Positions 25,774 to 34,882 of a stretch of DNA of 64,000 nucleotides are shown piece after piece. The stretch covers positions 96,805 through 160,804 of the forward strand of contig CATOIK010000003.1 in NCBI GenBank assembly GCA_951800645.1. The letters run 5' to 3'. Within the stretch, counting starts at the first letter, position 1. The number at the start of each line of letters is the position of its first letter. This DNA is from an uncultured Eubacteriales bacterium (GTDB taxonomy: Bacteria > Bacillota > Clostridia > Lachnospirales > Lachnospiraceae). The notes beneath the pieces were generated by a model. That model searched no databases, was not told where the DNA came from, and saw only the letters and a program-made list of their open reading frames with translations. Position numbers and translations under genes: made by a program.

Positions 25774-27423
25774 CTATTTGGAAATCTCTGCAAAGCGAAT
25801 GGATCCATCCGGATAGTATTTGTATCTGGACAGGTTCTTGTCCATAACGACAATGTTGGCCTTCTCGTATAACGGCGCCCAGGCCGCGTCTCCGGCTACA
25901 ATCATCTGAGCTTCCTGGTAAAGGCTGTAGCGGTCCTCTAAATCATTGGAAGCCTCTGCTTCTTCCCAGATGGCATCAACCCGGTCGCTTTTGTAGGAGC
26001 CGTAGTTATACTCGCCCTTGGAATACAGGCAGTTTCCGAAGAAATAGCCCGGATCGTTTACAAAGGAAGAATAGGCGGAAATTGCCATGTCAAAGTTGTG
26101 GCTGCTGGTAGCCTCCAGATACTGGGGCCGCTCCATCTTTTCAATGTTGACGGTCACGCCAATCTTGGATAAAGCGTCCTGAACCAGAATGGCAGTATCG
26201 GCGTTGTCCTGGTTTCCGCTGCTGACCAGCAGGTTTAACTCCAGGCCGGATGCATAGCCTGCTTCCTCAAGCAGCGCCCTGGCTTTTTCCAGATCCTGGG
26301 TGTAAACCCCTTCATCCGTATCTAAGTGTCCCGGCATTGCACTGGGGATAACATGATCAAGCTTTTTGGCATGGCCGCTTAACACATCGTTTACGATGGA
26401 ATCGTAAGGCATTGCGTAGTTGATGGCCTGGCGCACCTTTACATTACTCAGCGCCTCGTTTTCATTGTTTAAAGACAGATAGGTAATGGATACGCTTTCA
26501 TAGGAACGGCAATCCAGATCCTCATTATCAGCCAGAGTAACCAAATCCTTCGGCGGAATTACCATGGCAATGTCTACATCGCCCTTGTCTGCCAGCAGCA
26601 CCCGGTTGGAAGCCTCCGGAATAATCTTAACCAGAACCTTGTCCAGGTCTGCTTTCCCCTTCCAGTAGTCCTCTCTGGCATTTAAGACCGCCTCTGTGGT
26701 AGCCTCCCACTTTTCAATCTCAAATGCGCCGGAGCCTGCAGTAGCCGTTGTTAAATAGGCGTCGATTTCCTCGTCCGTCATACCCTCTAACTCTGCCGGG
26801 TTTAAGATGGAGAAAATGTGCATCTGCAGCAGGTTGAAGAAAATGGTGCAGGGCTTGTTTAAGTGGAAGATTATGGTTAAATCATCCACCTTTTCCATGG
26901 TGTCGATGTTTGCCAGAGTGTATAAAAATCCGGTGTAATTGGAGTTCTTTACATGCTCAAAGGAAAAGATAACCGCATCTGCCGTTACTGGGTCTCCAGT
27001 TGCAAATTTGGCGTTCTCATCCAGGTGAATGGTATAGGTCATGCCGTCTTCAGACACTTTCCAGGATTTTGCCAGAGAAGGCTGAATGTCGCTGGTGTCA
27101 GCCACCTCGTAGCCTTCTGCGTTGGTGGTGCTGCCGTAGGTTACCAGCTGGTCATAGGCTGCGTTGATAAATACAGCGGAAGTAGCGTCAGTAGCCTGGC
27201 TGGGATTTAAAGTTCTTCCCCCCTCTGCAAAGGCTACGGTCAGGATCTTATCTCCTGCCTCTGCTTCGCCAGCAGCGGAGGTTTCTCCGTTTCCTGCTGT
27301 CTCAGAGCCTGCAGCAGCGTTTCCACTGTTGGCGTTAGCATTGGCGTTGGCATTGGCTCCGCATCCGGCCAGAGAAAGGGCCAGAACTGCTGAAAGTGCC
27401 ATAGCTGTCAGTTTTCTTTTCAT
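25774..27423 (-). CDS. Peptide ABC transporter solute-binding lipoprotein
   Basis: A family 5 extracellular solute-binding protein of 549 residues. The signal peptide ends at the lipobox LSLAGC (Cys about 22), followed by an odd low-complexity linker of alternating Ala and Asn and then a Gly/Ser/Glu-rich stretch. The mature domain starts KILTVAFAEGGRTLNPSQATD and contains DGMTYTIHLDENAKFATGDPVTADAV, the family signature region. GGAGG precedes the chosen ATG; an upstream in-frame ATG at 27444 would spoil the signal peptide. It captures peptides, or nickel or glycosides in some relatives, for the OppBCDF-type complex. The ligand cannot be named from sequence. Confidence 0.93.
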   Translation of the reverse strand: MKRKLTAMALSAVLALSLAGCGANANANANANSGNAAAGSETAGNGETSAAGEAEAGDKILTVAFAEGGRTLNPSQATDATSAVFINAAYDQLVTYGSTTNAEGYEVADTSDIQPSLAKSWKVSEDGMTYTIHLDENAKFATGDPVTADAVIFSFEHVKNSNYTGFLYTLANIDTMEKVDDLTIIFHLNKPCTIFFNLLQMHIFSILNPAELEGMTDEEIDAYLTTATAGSGAFEIEKWEATTEAVLNAREDYWKGKADLDKVLVKIIPEASNRVLLADKGDVDIAMVIPPKDLVTLADNEDLDCRSYESVSITYLSLNNENEALSNVKVRQAINYAMPYDSIVNDVLSGHAKKLDHVIPSAMPGHLDTDEGVYTQDLEKARALLEEAGYASGLELNLLVSSGNQDNADTAILVQDALSKIGVTVNIEKMERPQYLEATSSHNFDMAISAYSSFVNDPGYFFGNCLYSKGEYNYGSYKSDRVDAIWEEAEASNDLEDRYSLYQEAQMIVAGDAAWAPLYEKANIVVMDKNLSRYKYYPDGSIRFAEISK

Positions 27424-27455
27424 AAATATATTCCTCCATTTCATTTTTTACGATG

Positions 27456-28316
27456 CTACTGAATCCGGTAATCCAATGCGTCCCGCAGGCCGTCTCCAAA
27501 CAGGTTGAAAGACAGCACCAAACTGGCAATGGCCAGGCCGGGGAAGAAAATCATCCACCATTCTCCTGTCAGGATGTAGCCTCTAGCCTCGGAAATCATG
27601 TAGCCCCACTCCGGAGTAGGCGGCTGTACGCCGATGCCTAAGAAGCTTAAGCTGGAGATGGTTAATATGGCACTGCCCAGGCTTAAAGAAAGCCGCACCA
27701 GAATAGGTGTAATACAGTTGGGCAGAATGTGCCGAAACAAAATCTGCCTTCTGGGAAGTCCGATGGCGTGCTCTCCTTCTATAAATGCGCTCTGCTTTAC
27801 AGAAAGAGTCTGGGCGTACATCAGACGGGCAAAGTTTGGAATGCCGGCAATGCCTACAGCCAGCATGGCGCTGAAGCTGTTGCGGCCCAATGCCACGGAA
27901 ATGGACATAACCAGAATCAGCATAGGAAATGCCTGCAGGGAATCCATAACCCGCATAATCAGGCCGGATAACTTTCCCTGGTAGTAACCGGAAAAAGCGC
28001 CTAAGGGAATGCCGATGCACAGGGAAATGGACACAGCCACAAACCCCAGCAAAAGAGAGATTCTGGCGCCGCACATCATACGGCTTAAAATATCCCGGCC
28101 AAAGTTATCGGTACCCATCAGATGGGCCATGCTGGGCGCTAAAAGCTTGTCTCCCATGGCAACCTCTGTAGGGCTGTAGGGGGTGTAGAAAAAGGATACT
28201 ACACCAATCACCAGCCAGGCCAGAATACAGACGCCTCCGGCCAGGGCCATTTTCTGCCGAAGCAGCTTCTGAAAGAAGGAGGGTCTGTCAAACCCTGCAT
28301 TATTCTGTTTCTTCAT
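27456..28316 (-). CDS. Peptide ABC transporter permease (OppC/DppC type)
   Basis: A 286-residue inner permease. The N-terminal OppC segment precedes the first helix (QKMALAGGVCILAWLVIGVVSF) and HLMGTDNFGRDILSRMMCGAR, which is the hallmark of the DppC/OppC family. The EAA-like loop reads EHAIGLPRRQILFRHILPNCITPI. About six helices are present. It lies between the OppB-type permease and the binding protein genes and forms the membrane channel with OppB. Confidence 0.93.
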   Translation of the reverse strand: MKKQNNAGFDRPSFFQKLLRQKMALAGGVCILAWLVIGVVSFFYTPYSPTEVAMGDKLLAPSMAHLMGTDNFGRDILSRMMCGARISLLLGFVAVSISLCIGIPLGAFSGYYQGKLSGLIMRVMDSLQAFPMLILVMSISVALGRNSFSAMLAVGIAGIPNFARLMYAQTLSVKQSAFIEGEHAIGLPRRQILFRHILPNCITPILVRLSLSLGSAILTISSLSFLGIGVQPPTPEWGYMISEARGYILTGEWWMIFFPGLAIASLVLSFNLFGDGLRDALDYRIQ

Positions 28317-28333
28317 CTTCCGTCCTCTGCCTC

Positions 28334-29338
28334 CTAATATGTAATTCTTGGGTCAACCACCGTGTACAGAATATCCAGAATCAAGTTGATAAACATGTAA
28401 ATCAGAACACTGATAACCGTAAACGCCTGTACCGGCGCATAATCTGTCTGAAGAATAGACTGGGTTATGTAGCTTCCTATACCGGGCCAGTTAAAGATGG
28501 TTTCCACCACTACTGCATTACCGATCAAGCCGCCTAACTGGGCGCCGATAACCGTCAGCACCGGAACCAGAATATTCCTAAAACCATGTTTTCCGATGAC
28601 CTTGCTCTCCTTAATGCCTTTGGACCGGGCAGTGCGGATATAATCCAGATTCAGCACCTCAATCATATTGCTGCGGGTCATTCTGGAAATAATAGCCAGG
28701 GAACCGAAGCACAGGCACAGTGCAGGAAGGAAAATGTGGGAAATGGCGCTTTTAAAAGCCACAATATCCCCAGTCAGAATACTGTCCAGCAAATACAGTC
28801 CGGTAATGTGGGTAGGCGGAAAAATCTCATCAGAAATCCGCCCGAAAGGTGCGGGAATCATCTCAAATTTGGCGTACAGTAGATAAATCAGCATAAAGCC
28901 CAGCCAGAACACCGGCACACTGGTTCCCAGCAAGGTAATGACCCTGGAAATGTGATCCACTGCTGAATCCTTTTTCGCTGCCGCATAGATGCCTACTGGA
29001 ACGCCAATCAGCACTGCCAAAAGCAGGGCGCACAGCGCCAGCTCAAAAGATGCAGGAAAGCGCATGGCAAAGTCCTCCGCAACCGGCCGTCCGGTGTGCC
29101 AGGCAGTTCCTAAATCTCCTCTTGCCACCTCGCTTACATAAACCACAAACTGTTCCGGAATGGGCTTGTTAAGCCCCATTTCTTCCCGAATCCGTTCCAC
29201 TGCCTCCTCCGGCGCCTGCTCTCCTGCCATCATCCTGGCCGGGTCGCCGGGTACAATGCGGGACAGGGAAAAAGTAATCAACAGAACCAGGAGCACCGAT
29301 GGAATCATCTGAAGAATCCGTTTGATAATATACTTCAT
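28334..29338 (-). CDS. Peptide ABC transporter permease (OppB/DppB type)
   Basis: A 334-residue permease and first gene of the operon. The start MKYIIKRILQMIPSVLLVLLITFSL (residues 1-25) and PGDPARMMAG are typical of DppB/OppB. The EAA loop reads RSKGIKESKVIGKHGFRNILVPVLTVIG. AAAGGAG lies eight bases before the chosen ATG; a start at 29380 would lie across the promoter. A consensus promoter with TTGACA lies about 30 bases upstream. The operon order is OppB, OppC, binding protein, OppD, OppF. Confidence 0.93.
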   Translation of the reverse strand: MKYIIKRILQMIPSVLLVLLITFSLSRIVPGDPARMMAGEQAPEEAVERIREEMGLNKPIPEQFVVYVSEVARGDLGTAWHTGRPVAEDFAMRFPASFELALCALLLAVLIGVPVGIYAAAKKDSAVDHISRVITLLGTSVPVFWLGFMLIYLLYAKFEMIPAPFGRISDEIFPPTHITGLYLLDSILTGDIVAFKSAISHIFLPALCLCFGSLAIISRMTRSNMIEVLNLDYIRTARSKGIKESKVIGKHGFRNILVPVLTVIGAQLGGLIGNAVVVETIFNWPGIGSYITQSILQTDYAPVQAFTVISVLIYMFINLILDILYTVVDPRITY

Positions 29339-29370
29339 GTTCGTTTCTCCTTTGAATGAATGCTTTTTCA

Positions 29371-29399
29371 AATTTACCAAAACAGGCGGCCTTTGTCAA
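29371..29399 (-). promoter_or_regulatory. Promoter of the peptide transporter operon
   Basis: On the minus strand a perfect TTGACA and TAAATT are 17 bases apart, about 30 bases before the OppB-type start and just past the stop of the CPBP gene. Confidence 0.78.
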
Positions 29400-29424
29400 T
29401 GGAAGGAACTTCTTCTTTCCCCGG

Positions 29425-30342
29425 TCACACCGCCAGAAACTGGAGAATGGACACAAACAGAAACGCCCACACTCCCGGCGTTTTCAACAGGGTTTTTCCT
29501 GCTCCGCCTGCCGGAATCTTCCATGCCCTCATCCAGGACAGCTTTTTAAAACAAAGGCAAACTATGACGATGGTTCCCACAAACGCAACCATCTGCCAGG
29601 CAGGAAGCAGCAAAACTCCAAAATAGGCCAGGCCGTTTCCTGCATCGATCCCCTGTAAAAGAGCCAGGGGCAGTACCCCGCCTACTGTATTGAAAACCAT
29701 ATGAAGTATGATATTATAGCGGAGCCGGCCAGTGCAGCTATAAAGATAGGCAAAAATCATGCCCAGGCCGCAGGCATAGAAAAACTGATAAAAGTTTCCA
29801 TGAAACAGTCCGAAACTCAACCCGGATACTACCACTGCAAAGCCCTGTCCGTAGGGAATCAGCCGGTCTATCAGAAGCTTTCTGAACATCACTTCCTCCA
29901 CCGCCGGCGCCAGCACCACTGTAAAAAGGATCATGGTCCAAAGGTCCATGCTCTGCACCAGATCGTTCACCGGATTGACTGTCTCTGTACCGAAAACCAG
30001 CTCCCTGGTAAACATCAGCATATTGCCGATTAAATTTCCAGCTATACTGACTCCTGCGCAGACTAAAAAGATCAGAACCATGTGGGGAAGGGACACGGAT
30101 TTAGGATCGATCTTATGCCAGGCAGGAATCCGGCTCATCAGCAGACAAAATACAGGAAAAGCCACGGCGTACATGGAAAACATGGAGAGAAAAAGAATCA
30201 AGGTATCTCCCGTCTCAAATCCGGGAATGAATGTCTGCACCGTGCCCAGCATGATGCCAAGCAGCAGCTGGACTACTGCGGAAATAACCAGATAGGCCAC
30301 ATAAGCCCATGCAATCCGGGAAAAAATCTGTTTTGCTTCCAT
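29425..30342 (-). CDS. CPBP family intramembrane glutamic endopeptidase
   Basis: A 305-residue membrane protein with about eight helices. The CPBP/Abi (CAAX-protease-like) motifs are all seen: motif 1 APAVEEVMFRKLLIDRL (EExxxR), motif 2 LSFGLFHGNFYQF (FxxxH) and motif 3 HMVFNTVGG (HxxxN/B). The two Glu and two His residues form the active site of these intramembrane proteases. Bacterial members process pheromones or bacteriocins or give immunity; none of those genes is nearby. AGGAGG is upstream. It lies between the EF-G terminator and the transporter promoter, so it is probably a single-gene unit. Confidence 0.88.
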   Translation of the reverse strand: MEAKQIFSRIAWAYVAYLVISAVVQLLLGIMLGTVQTFIPGFETGDTLILFLSMFSMYAVAFPVFCLLMSRIPAWHKIDPKSVSLPHMVLIFLVCAGVSIAGNLIGNMLMFTRELVFGTETVNPVNDLVQSMDLWTMILFTVVLAPAVEEVMFRKLLIDRLIPYGQGFAVVVSGLSFGLFHGNFYQFFYACGLGMIFAYLYSCTGRLRYNIILHMVFNTVGGVLPLALLQGIDAGNGLAYFGVLLLPAWQMVAFVGTIVIVCLCFKKLSWMRAWKIPAGGAGKTLLKTPGVWAFLFVSILQFLAV

Positions 30343-30374
30343 TTTTGCTTCACCTCCTGTACTGCTGAAAACAG

Positions 30375-30420
30375 CAAAGGGGGCTGCCGCAAAATGTAAT
30401 TTTGCAGCAGCTCCCCAAAA
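30375..30420 (-). terminator. Terminator after the EF-G-like gene
   Basis: Two stacked helices form the hairpin: GGGG-CTGC with GCAG-CTCCCC outside and GCAAAAT with ATTTTGC inside. On the minus strand it follows the stop by about ten bases and ends in a T-containing tract. Confidence 0.75.
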
Positions 30421-30432
30421 CCTGTAAAGCCT

Positions 30433-32535
30433 TTAAGCCTCGCCGTTATCCAACTTGGACGCACGAGCTTCTACTTCCTTTTTCTGTATATCGCCGGGAG
30501 CCTGCTCATAGCGGGCAAACTCATACTCAAAAAGTCCAATGCCGCCGGTCATGGAACGCAGGTCGGTGTTGTAGCCGAACAGCTCAGACATGGGGATGTC
30601 TGCCTCGATGACCTGTTTGCCGTGATGGTCGGAATTCATGCCCAGCACGCGGCCTCTTCTGCGGTTTAAATCTCCCATTACATCTCCGGTAAACTTATCC
30701 GGAACAGTTACCTTCAGGGAGGCAATCGGCTCTAAGAGAACCGGATTTGCTTCCATAAACGCTTTCTTAAAGGCCATGGATGCAGCGGTCTTAAACGCCA
30801 TCTCGGAAGAATCTACCGGATGATAGGAGCCGTCTACCAGAGTGGCTTTCACGCCAACTACCGGATAAGCAGCCATGGGGCCCTTCACGCAGCTTTCCTG
30901 GACACCTTTTTCTACTGCCGGGAAATAGTTTTTGGGAACTGCTCCGCCGAATACATTCTCCTCAAATACATAAGGAGTTTCCAGATCTCCGGAAGGCTCA
31001 AATACCATCTTAACATCGCCGTACTGGCCGTGGCCGCCGGACTGCTTCTTATACTTGCCCTGTACCTCCACTCTCTTGCGGATGGTCTCACGGAAAGCAA
31101 ATTTCGGTTTGCTTAAGGTAATCTCTACTTTGTAGCGGTTCAGCAGTTTGGATACAACCACATCTAACTGCTGGTCTCCGATGCCGTACAGCAGAAGCTG
31201 ACGGTTCTCTTTGTCATTGACGGATTTCAGAGTCAGATCTTCTTCCATCAGTTTTGCCAGCGCGCTGGAAACCTTATCCTCATCTCCCTTGGTAACGGTG
31301 CTGTACCGCATGTATGTATAAGGGGTGGAAATCTGAGGTTTGTGGTAAACGATAGGCGCGGTCCGCACAGCGATGGTATCGCCGGTCTGGGTTACATTCA
31401 GTTTTGCAACTGCGCCGATGTCTCCGGCCTTCAGCTCCGGAACCTCAATAACCTCTTTTCCGCAGAGCAGGTAAACCTTGGCAATCTTTTCTTCTGCGTC
31501 TTTATTTACATTGTAGATGGTGCTGTCCGGTTTCAGGGTACCGGTGCAGATCTTCATTAAGGAGTATTTTCCGATGAAGGGGTCTACAATGGTCTTAAAT
31601 ACTCTTGCAGACAGAGAAACCTGGTCGTTGTATTTTGCAGTGAAGCGCTCGCCGGTGGAAACATCCACACCAATACACTCGAATTTATCCGGAGTGGGCA
31701 GATAGCGGTCAATAACCTGTAAGAGGGTCTTAAAGCCCTGGCAGTTGATGCCGGAACCCATTAAAACCGGTGCGATGGAACCATCTATTACATGTTCCCG
31801 CAGAGCGCCCTGGATTTCTTCCAGAGTAAACTCCTCGCCGGAGAAATAACGCTCCATGTACTCCTCACTGGTCTCTGCAACAGCCTCTAACAGAGCGTCT
31901 CTTGCAATGCCCAAGTTCTTCTGGGAGTACTCAGGAATCTCACATTCTTCGTAATCGCTCAGATTGGTAAAGCGGCGGCCTGCCATCTTTACTACATTTA
32001 CATAGCCTACAAATTTTTCGTTTTCACGGATTGGCAGCTGGAACGGTGCAACACTTCTGCCGAAGCGGCGCTCCAGTTTTAAAACCAGCTCGCGGAAGGA
32101 TGCGTGGTCGTCATCCATATTGGTAACGAAGAACACGCGGGGAAGGCGAAGCTTATCGCAAAGCTCCCATGCTTTCTCGGTGCCGACTTCGATGCCGGCC
32201 TTGCAGTTTACTACAATGATAGCAGCGTCAGCAACGCTGACTGCTTCTTCTACTTCTCCCACAAAGTCAAAGTAACCGGGGGTGTCTAACAGGTTAATCT
32301 TAATCATGCCGTTATCACCCTGGTACTCAATGGGAATCAGGGAGGTGGAAATGGAAAACTGACGCTTGATTTCCTCTTTGTCGTAATCACTGATGGTATT
32401 TCCGTCAGTTACTTTACCCATTCGTTTTGTGACGCCGGTTACATGGGCGAGGGCCTCTGCAACCGTCGTCTTTCCGGCCCCGCCATGGCCAAGTAATACG
32501 ACATTACGGATTTGCTGTGTTCCATATGTGTTCAT
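30433..32535 (-). CDS. Elongation factor G-like GTPase (EF-G2 type)
   Basis: A 700-residue translational GTPase with all EF-G domains. G1 is GHGGAGKTT (16-24) where housekeeping EF-G has GHVDAGKTT. G3 is DTPG (84-87). The G4 position reads TNMD where NKMD is usual, an odd change in the guanine-contact motif. Domain IV contains KQSGGHGQYGDVKMVFEP and the C-terminus has RRGRVLGMNSDHHGKQVIEADIPMSELFGY. These changes are those of the EF-G2/EF-G-like paralogues found beside true EF-G in many clostridia, so it is unlikely to be the only EF-G of the cell. Its role is uncertain: ribosome recycling or a stress role is possible. It is a single-gene unit with its own promoter and terminator. Confidence 0.85.
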   Translation of the reverse strand: MNTYGTQQIRNVVLLGHGGAGKTTVAEALAHVTGVTKRMGKVTDGNTISDYDKEEIKRQFSISTSLIPIEYQGDNGMIKINLLDTPGYFDFVGEVEEAVSVADAAIIVVNCKAGIEVGTEKAWELCDKLRLPRVFFVTNMDDDHASFRELVLKLERRFGRSVAPFQLPIRENEKFVGYVNVVKMAGRRFTNLSDYEECEIPEYSQKNLGIARDALLEAVAETSEEYMERYFSGEEFTLEEIQGALREHVIDGSIAPVLMGSGINCQGFKTLLQVIDRYLPTPDKFECIGVDVSTGERFTAKYNDQVSLSARVFKTIVDPFIGKYSLMKICTGTLKPDSTIYNVNKDAEEKIAKVYLLCGKEVIEVPELKAGDIGAVAKLNVTQTGDTIAVRTAPIVYHKPQISTPYTYMRYSTVTKGDEDKVSSALAKLMEEDLTLKSVNDKENRQLLLYGIGDQQLDVVVSKLLNRYKVEITLSKPKFAFRETIRKRVEVQGKYKKQSGGHGQYGDVKMVFEPSGDLETPYVFEENVFGGAVPKNYFPAVEKGVQESCVKGPMAAYPVVGVKATLVDGSYHPVDSSEMAFKTAASMAFKKAFMEANPVLLEPIASLKVTVPDKFTGDVMGDLNRRRGRVLGMNSDHHGKQVIEADIPMSELFGYNTDLRSMTGGIGLFEYEFARYEQAPGDIQKKEVEARASKLDNGEA

Positions 32536-32575
32536 ATAAATCCCTCCTATACATCAAATTTAAATCATGATGCTA

Positions 32576-32604
32576 TTTTACTAAAAAAGTTTGAAAATTT
32601 CAAG
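32576..32604 (-). promoter_or_regulatory. Promoter of the EF-G-like gene
   Basis: On the minus strand TTGAAA and TAAAAT are 17 bases apart, about 40 bases before the ATG in AT-rich sequence. Confidence 0.6.
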
Positions 32605-32674
32605 TAAAAGAGACGATTTGCACAAAAAACTTTTTCATGTAATTTAAAGCGTTGAAGTTTAAAGCAATAAAGCG

Positions 32675-32703
32675 TTGACAATTAAAGTTCCATGGAGTAG
32701 AAT
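32675..32703 (+). promoter_or_regulatory. Promoter of the aroF-tyrA-aroA operon
   Basis: A perfect TTGACA and TAGAAT are 17 bases apart, about 30 bases before the aroF ATG. The leader is too short for a T-box, and no attenuator is seen. Confidence 0.8.
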
Positions 32704-32734
32704 GGGGTTAATTTTGAATGAGGAGAATACAATT

Positions 32735-33748
32735 ATGATTATTATTATGAAACCGGGGGCATCCCCAGAAGCAGTTGGACGAGTTACCGGAGTGATCGAG
32801 GAAAAAGGACTGCAGGTTCATCTCTCCCAGGGCCATCAGGTCACCATCATCGGTGTGGTGGGAGATAAATCTCTGCTGGAAGGCGTCAATTTTGAGGTTT
32901 CTGAAGGAGTGGAACGGGTAGTTCCGGTTACAGAATCCTACAAACTGGCCAACCGGAAATTCCATCCGGAAAATTCTGCAGTTCCGGCAGGAAACACGGT
33001 TATAGGGCCGGGAACCTTAACGGTAATGGCCGGTCCCTGCGCCGTGGAAAGCCGGGAACAGCTTTTAGAAACTGCCTTTGCCGTAAAGAAGGCAGGCGCC
33101 TCTTTCCTGCGGGGCGGAGCCTACAAACCCAGAACCTCCCCCTACTCCTTCCAGGGATTAGAGGAAGAAGGCTTAAAATATATGAAGGAGGCCAGAGAGG
33201 CCACCGGCCTTGGGGTAATCTGCGAGGTCACCAGCGAGCATGCCATTGAAAAAGCAGTAAAGTATGTGGATATGCTGCAGATTGGCGCGCGGAATATGCA
33301 GAACTTTGAGTTATTGAAAGAAGCCGGACGAGCCGGACTGCCGGTGCTGTTAAAGCGGGGGCTGTCCGCCACCATTGACGAATGGCTCAATGCGGCAGAA
33401 TACATCATGGCAGAGGGAAATCCCAATGTGACGCTCTGTGAGCGGGGCATCCGCACCTTTGAGACTGCTACCCGAAATACTCTGGACATCAGTGCAGTTC
33501 CGGTTTTGAGAAGCCGCACTCACCTGCCCATTATTTTAGACCCCAGTCACGCCACCGGCGTCCGGGACTATGTGGAGCCCTTAGCCAAGGCTGCTATCGC
33601 TGCCGGAGCAGACGGTCTGATGATTGAAGTCCATCCAGACCCTGCAAGAGCCCTTTCCGATGGTCCCCAGTCTCTCACCTTCGACCAGTTTGAAGGACTG
33701 ATGGGACGGCTGAAGCCTTATGCAAAGCTGGAAGGACGAAACTTCTGA
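32735..33748 (+). CDS. aroF: 3-deoxy-7-phosphoheptulonate (DAHP) synthase
   Basis: A 337-residue type I-beta DAHP synthase, the first enzyme of the shikimate pathway, condensing PEP and erythrose 4-phosphate. The N-terminal ~70 residues form a ferredoxin-like regulatory domain (MIIIMKPGASPEAVGRVTG), as in Thermotoga. The barrel carries GPCAVES, RGGAYKPRTSPYSFQG, KRGLSAT and DPSHATG, which bind metal and phosphate. The chosen ATG has GAGGAG upstream and lies downstream of the promoter; the longer frame begins inside the promoter and is rejected. It is the first gene of a three-gene aromatic operon. Confidence 0.95.
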   Translation: MIIIMKPGASPEAVGRVTGVIEEKGLQVHLSQGHQVTIIGVVGDKSLLEGVNFEVSEGVERVVPVTESYKLANRKFHPENSAVPAGNTVIGPGTLTVMAGPCAVESREQLLETAFAVKKAGASFLRGGAYKPRTSPYSFQGLEEEGLKYMKEAREATGLGVICEVTSEHAIEKAVKYVDMLQIGARNMQNFELLKEAGRAGLPVLLKRGLSATIDEWLNAAEYIMAEGNPNVTLCERGIRTFETATRNTLDISAVPVLRSRTHLPIILDPSHATGVRDYVEPLAKAAIAAGADGLMIEVHPDPARALSDGPQSLTFDQFEGLMGRLKPYAKLEGRNF

Positions 33749-33778
33749 ACAATGATTACAAATTAAGGAGATTTTACC

Positions 33779-34879
33779 ATGGCAGATACGGTCTTTGGCT
33801 TTATCGGATTTGGACTGATTGGCGGTTCCATCGCGAAAAGCATCAAAAAGAAGATGCCGGACGCTCAGATTCTGGCCTATATGCGCTCCGCAGAGAAATT
33901 AAAAAAAGCCCAGGAAGATGGTCTGGCAGACCGGATTACAGACTGTGTTGGCCCAGGCTTTTCCCAGTGCGATATTATCTTTTTATGCACGCCGGTGGAG
34001 TATAACGCCGCCTACTTAGAGGCAGTAAAGCCTTATTTAAAGCCTGGCGCCCTGGTAACGGATGTAGGCAGCACCAAAACCCATATTCACCAGGCTGCTG
34101 TCCGGCTGCAGATGGAGGACGCCTTTGTAGGCGGCCACCCTATGGCAGGTTCGGAAAAGACCGGCTGGGAAAATGCCACAGACCATCTGCTGGAAAATGC
34201 CTACTATATTATCACTCCTACGGAAATCTCCAGTCAGGAAAATATAGACCGGATGATCGCGGTGGCACATCTGACAGACTCCATTCCCATTGTACTGGAT
34301 TATAAGGAGCACGACCGGATTGTGGCAGCCATCAGCCACCTGCCCCATTTAATTGCATCCAGCCTAGTCAATCTGGTAAAGGATTCAGACAACAGGGATG
34401 AGCTGATGAAACGGCTGGCTGCCGGAGGCTTTAAGGACATTACCCGCATCGCCTCTGCATCGCCGGAAATGTGGCAGCAGATCTGTATGGCTAATACAGA
34501 TAATATCGCTCAGATGATGGAGGACTATATCAGGTCTCTCCAGGAAATTCTGGCCTCTCTGCGAAATAAGGATGAGGCGGCTGTCCATCAACTGTTTGCA
34601 GATTCCCGGAACTACCGGAATTCCATCTCTGACGCCGCCCCCGGCCCTCTTACGCCGGACTACTCCTTCACTGTAGACATTGTGGACGAGCCAGGCGCCA
34701 TTGCTACTCTGGCCTGCATCTTAAGCGCCAGAGGCATCAGCATGAGCAACATCGGCATCAACCACAACCGGGAACACGGAGAAGGGGCTTTGCGGATTCG
34801 CTTTTACGATGAGCTTTCCATGAACCGGGCCTGGGAAGCGCTTAAGAAATACAATTATGAACTGATCAAAGAGGGATAA
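33779..34879 (+). CDS. tyrA: Prephenate dehydrogenase
   Basis: A 366-residue enzyme for tyrosine synthesis that oxidises and decarboxylates prephenate to 4-hydroxyphenylpyruvate using NAD(P). The Rossmann motif is GFGLIGGS (about 9-16). Active-site blocks are DVGSTKTHI, GGHPMAGSEKTGWENA and ISHLPHLIAS. The C-terminal ~70 residues form an ACT domain (FTVDIVDEPGAIATLACIL...), as in tyrosine-sensitive enzymes. AAGGAG lies upstream of the ATG. The gene is 30 bases after aroF and three bases before aroA. Confidence 0.95.
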   Translation: MADTVFGFIGFGLIGGSIAKSIKKKMPDAQILAYMRSAEKLKKAQEDGLADRITDCVGPGFSQCDIIFLCTPVEYNAAYLEAVKPYLKPGALVTDVGSTKTHIHQAAVRLQMEDAFVGGHPMAGSEKTGWENATDHLLENAYYIITPTEISSQENIDRMIAVAHLTDSIPIVLDYKEHDRIVAAISHLPHLIASSLVNLVKDSDNRDELMKRLAAGGFKDITRIASASPEMWQQICMANTDNIAQMMEDYIRSLQEILASLRNKDEAAVHQLFADSRNYRNSISDAAPGPLTPDYSFTVDIVDEPGAIATLACILSARGISMSNIGINHNREHGEGALRIRFYDELSMNRAWEALKKYNYELIKEG

Positions 34880-34882
34880 GCT

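Noticed and set aside
32675..32734. Upstream extension of the DAHP synthase frame
   Set aside because: The extension starts in the -35 box of the operon promoter and would not be in the mRNA; the ATG at 32735 has a good ribosome site.
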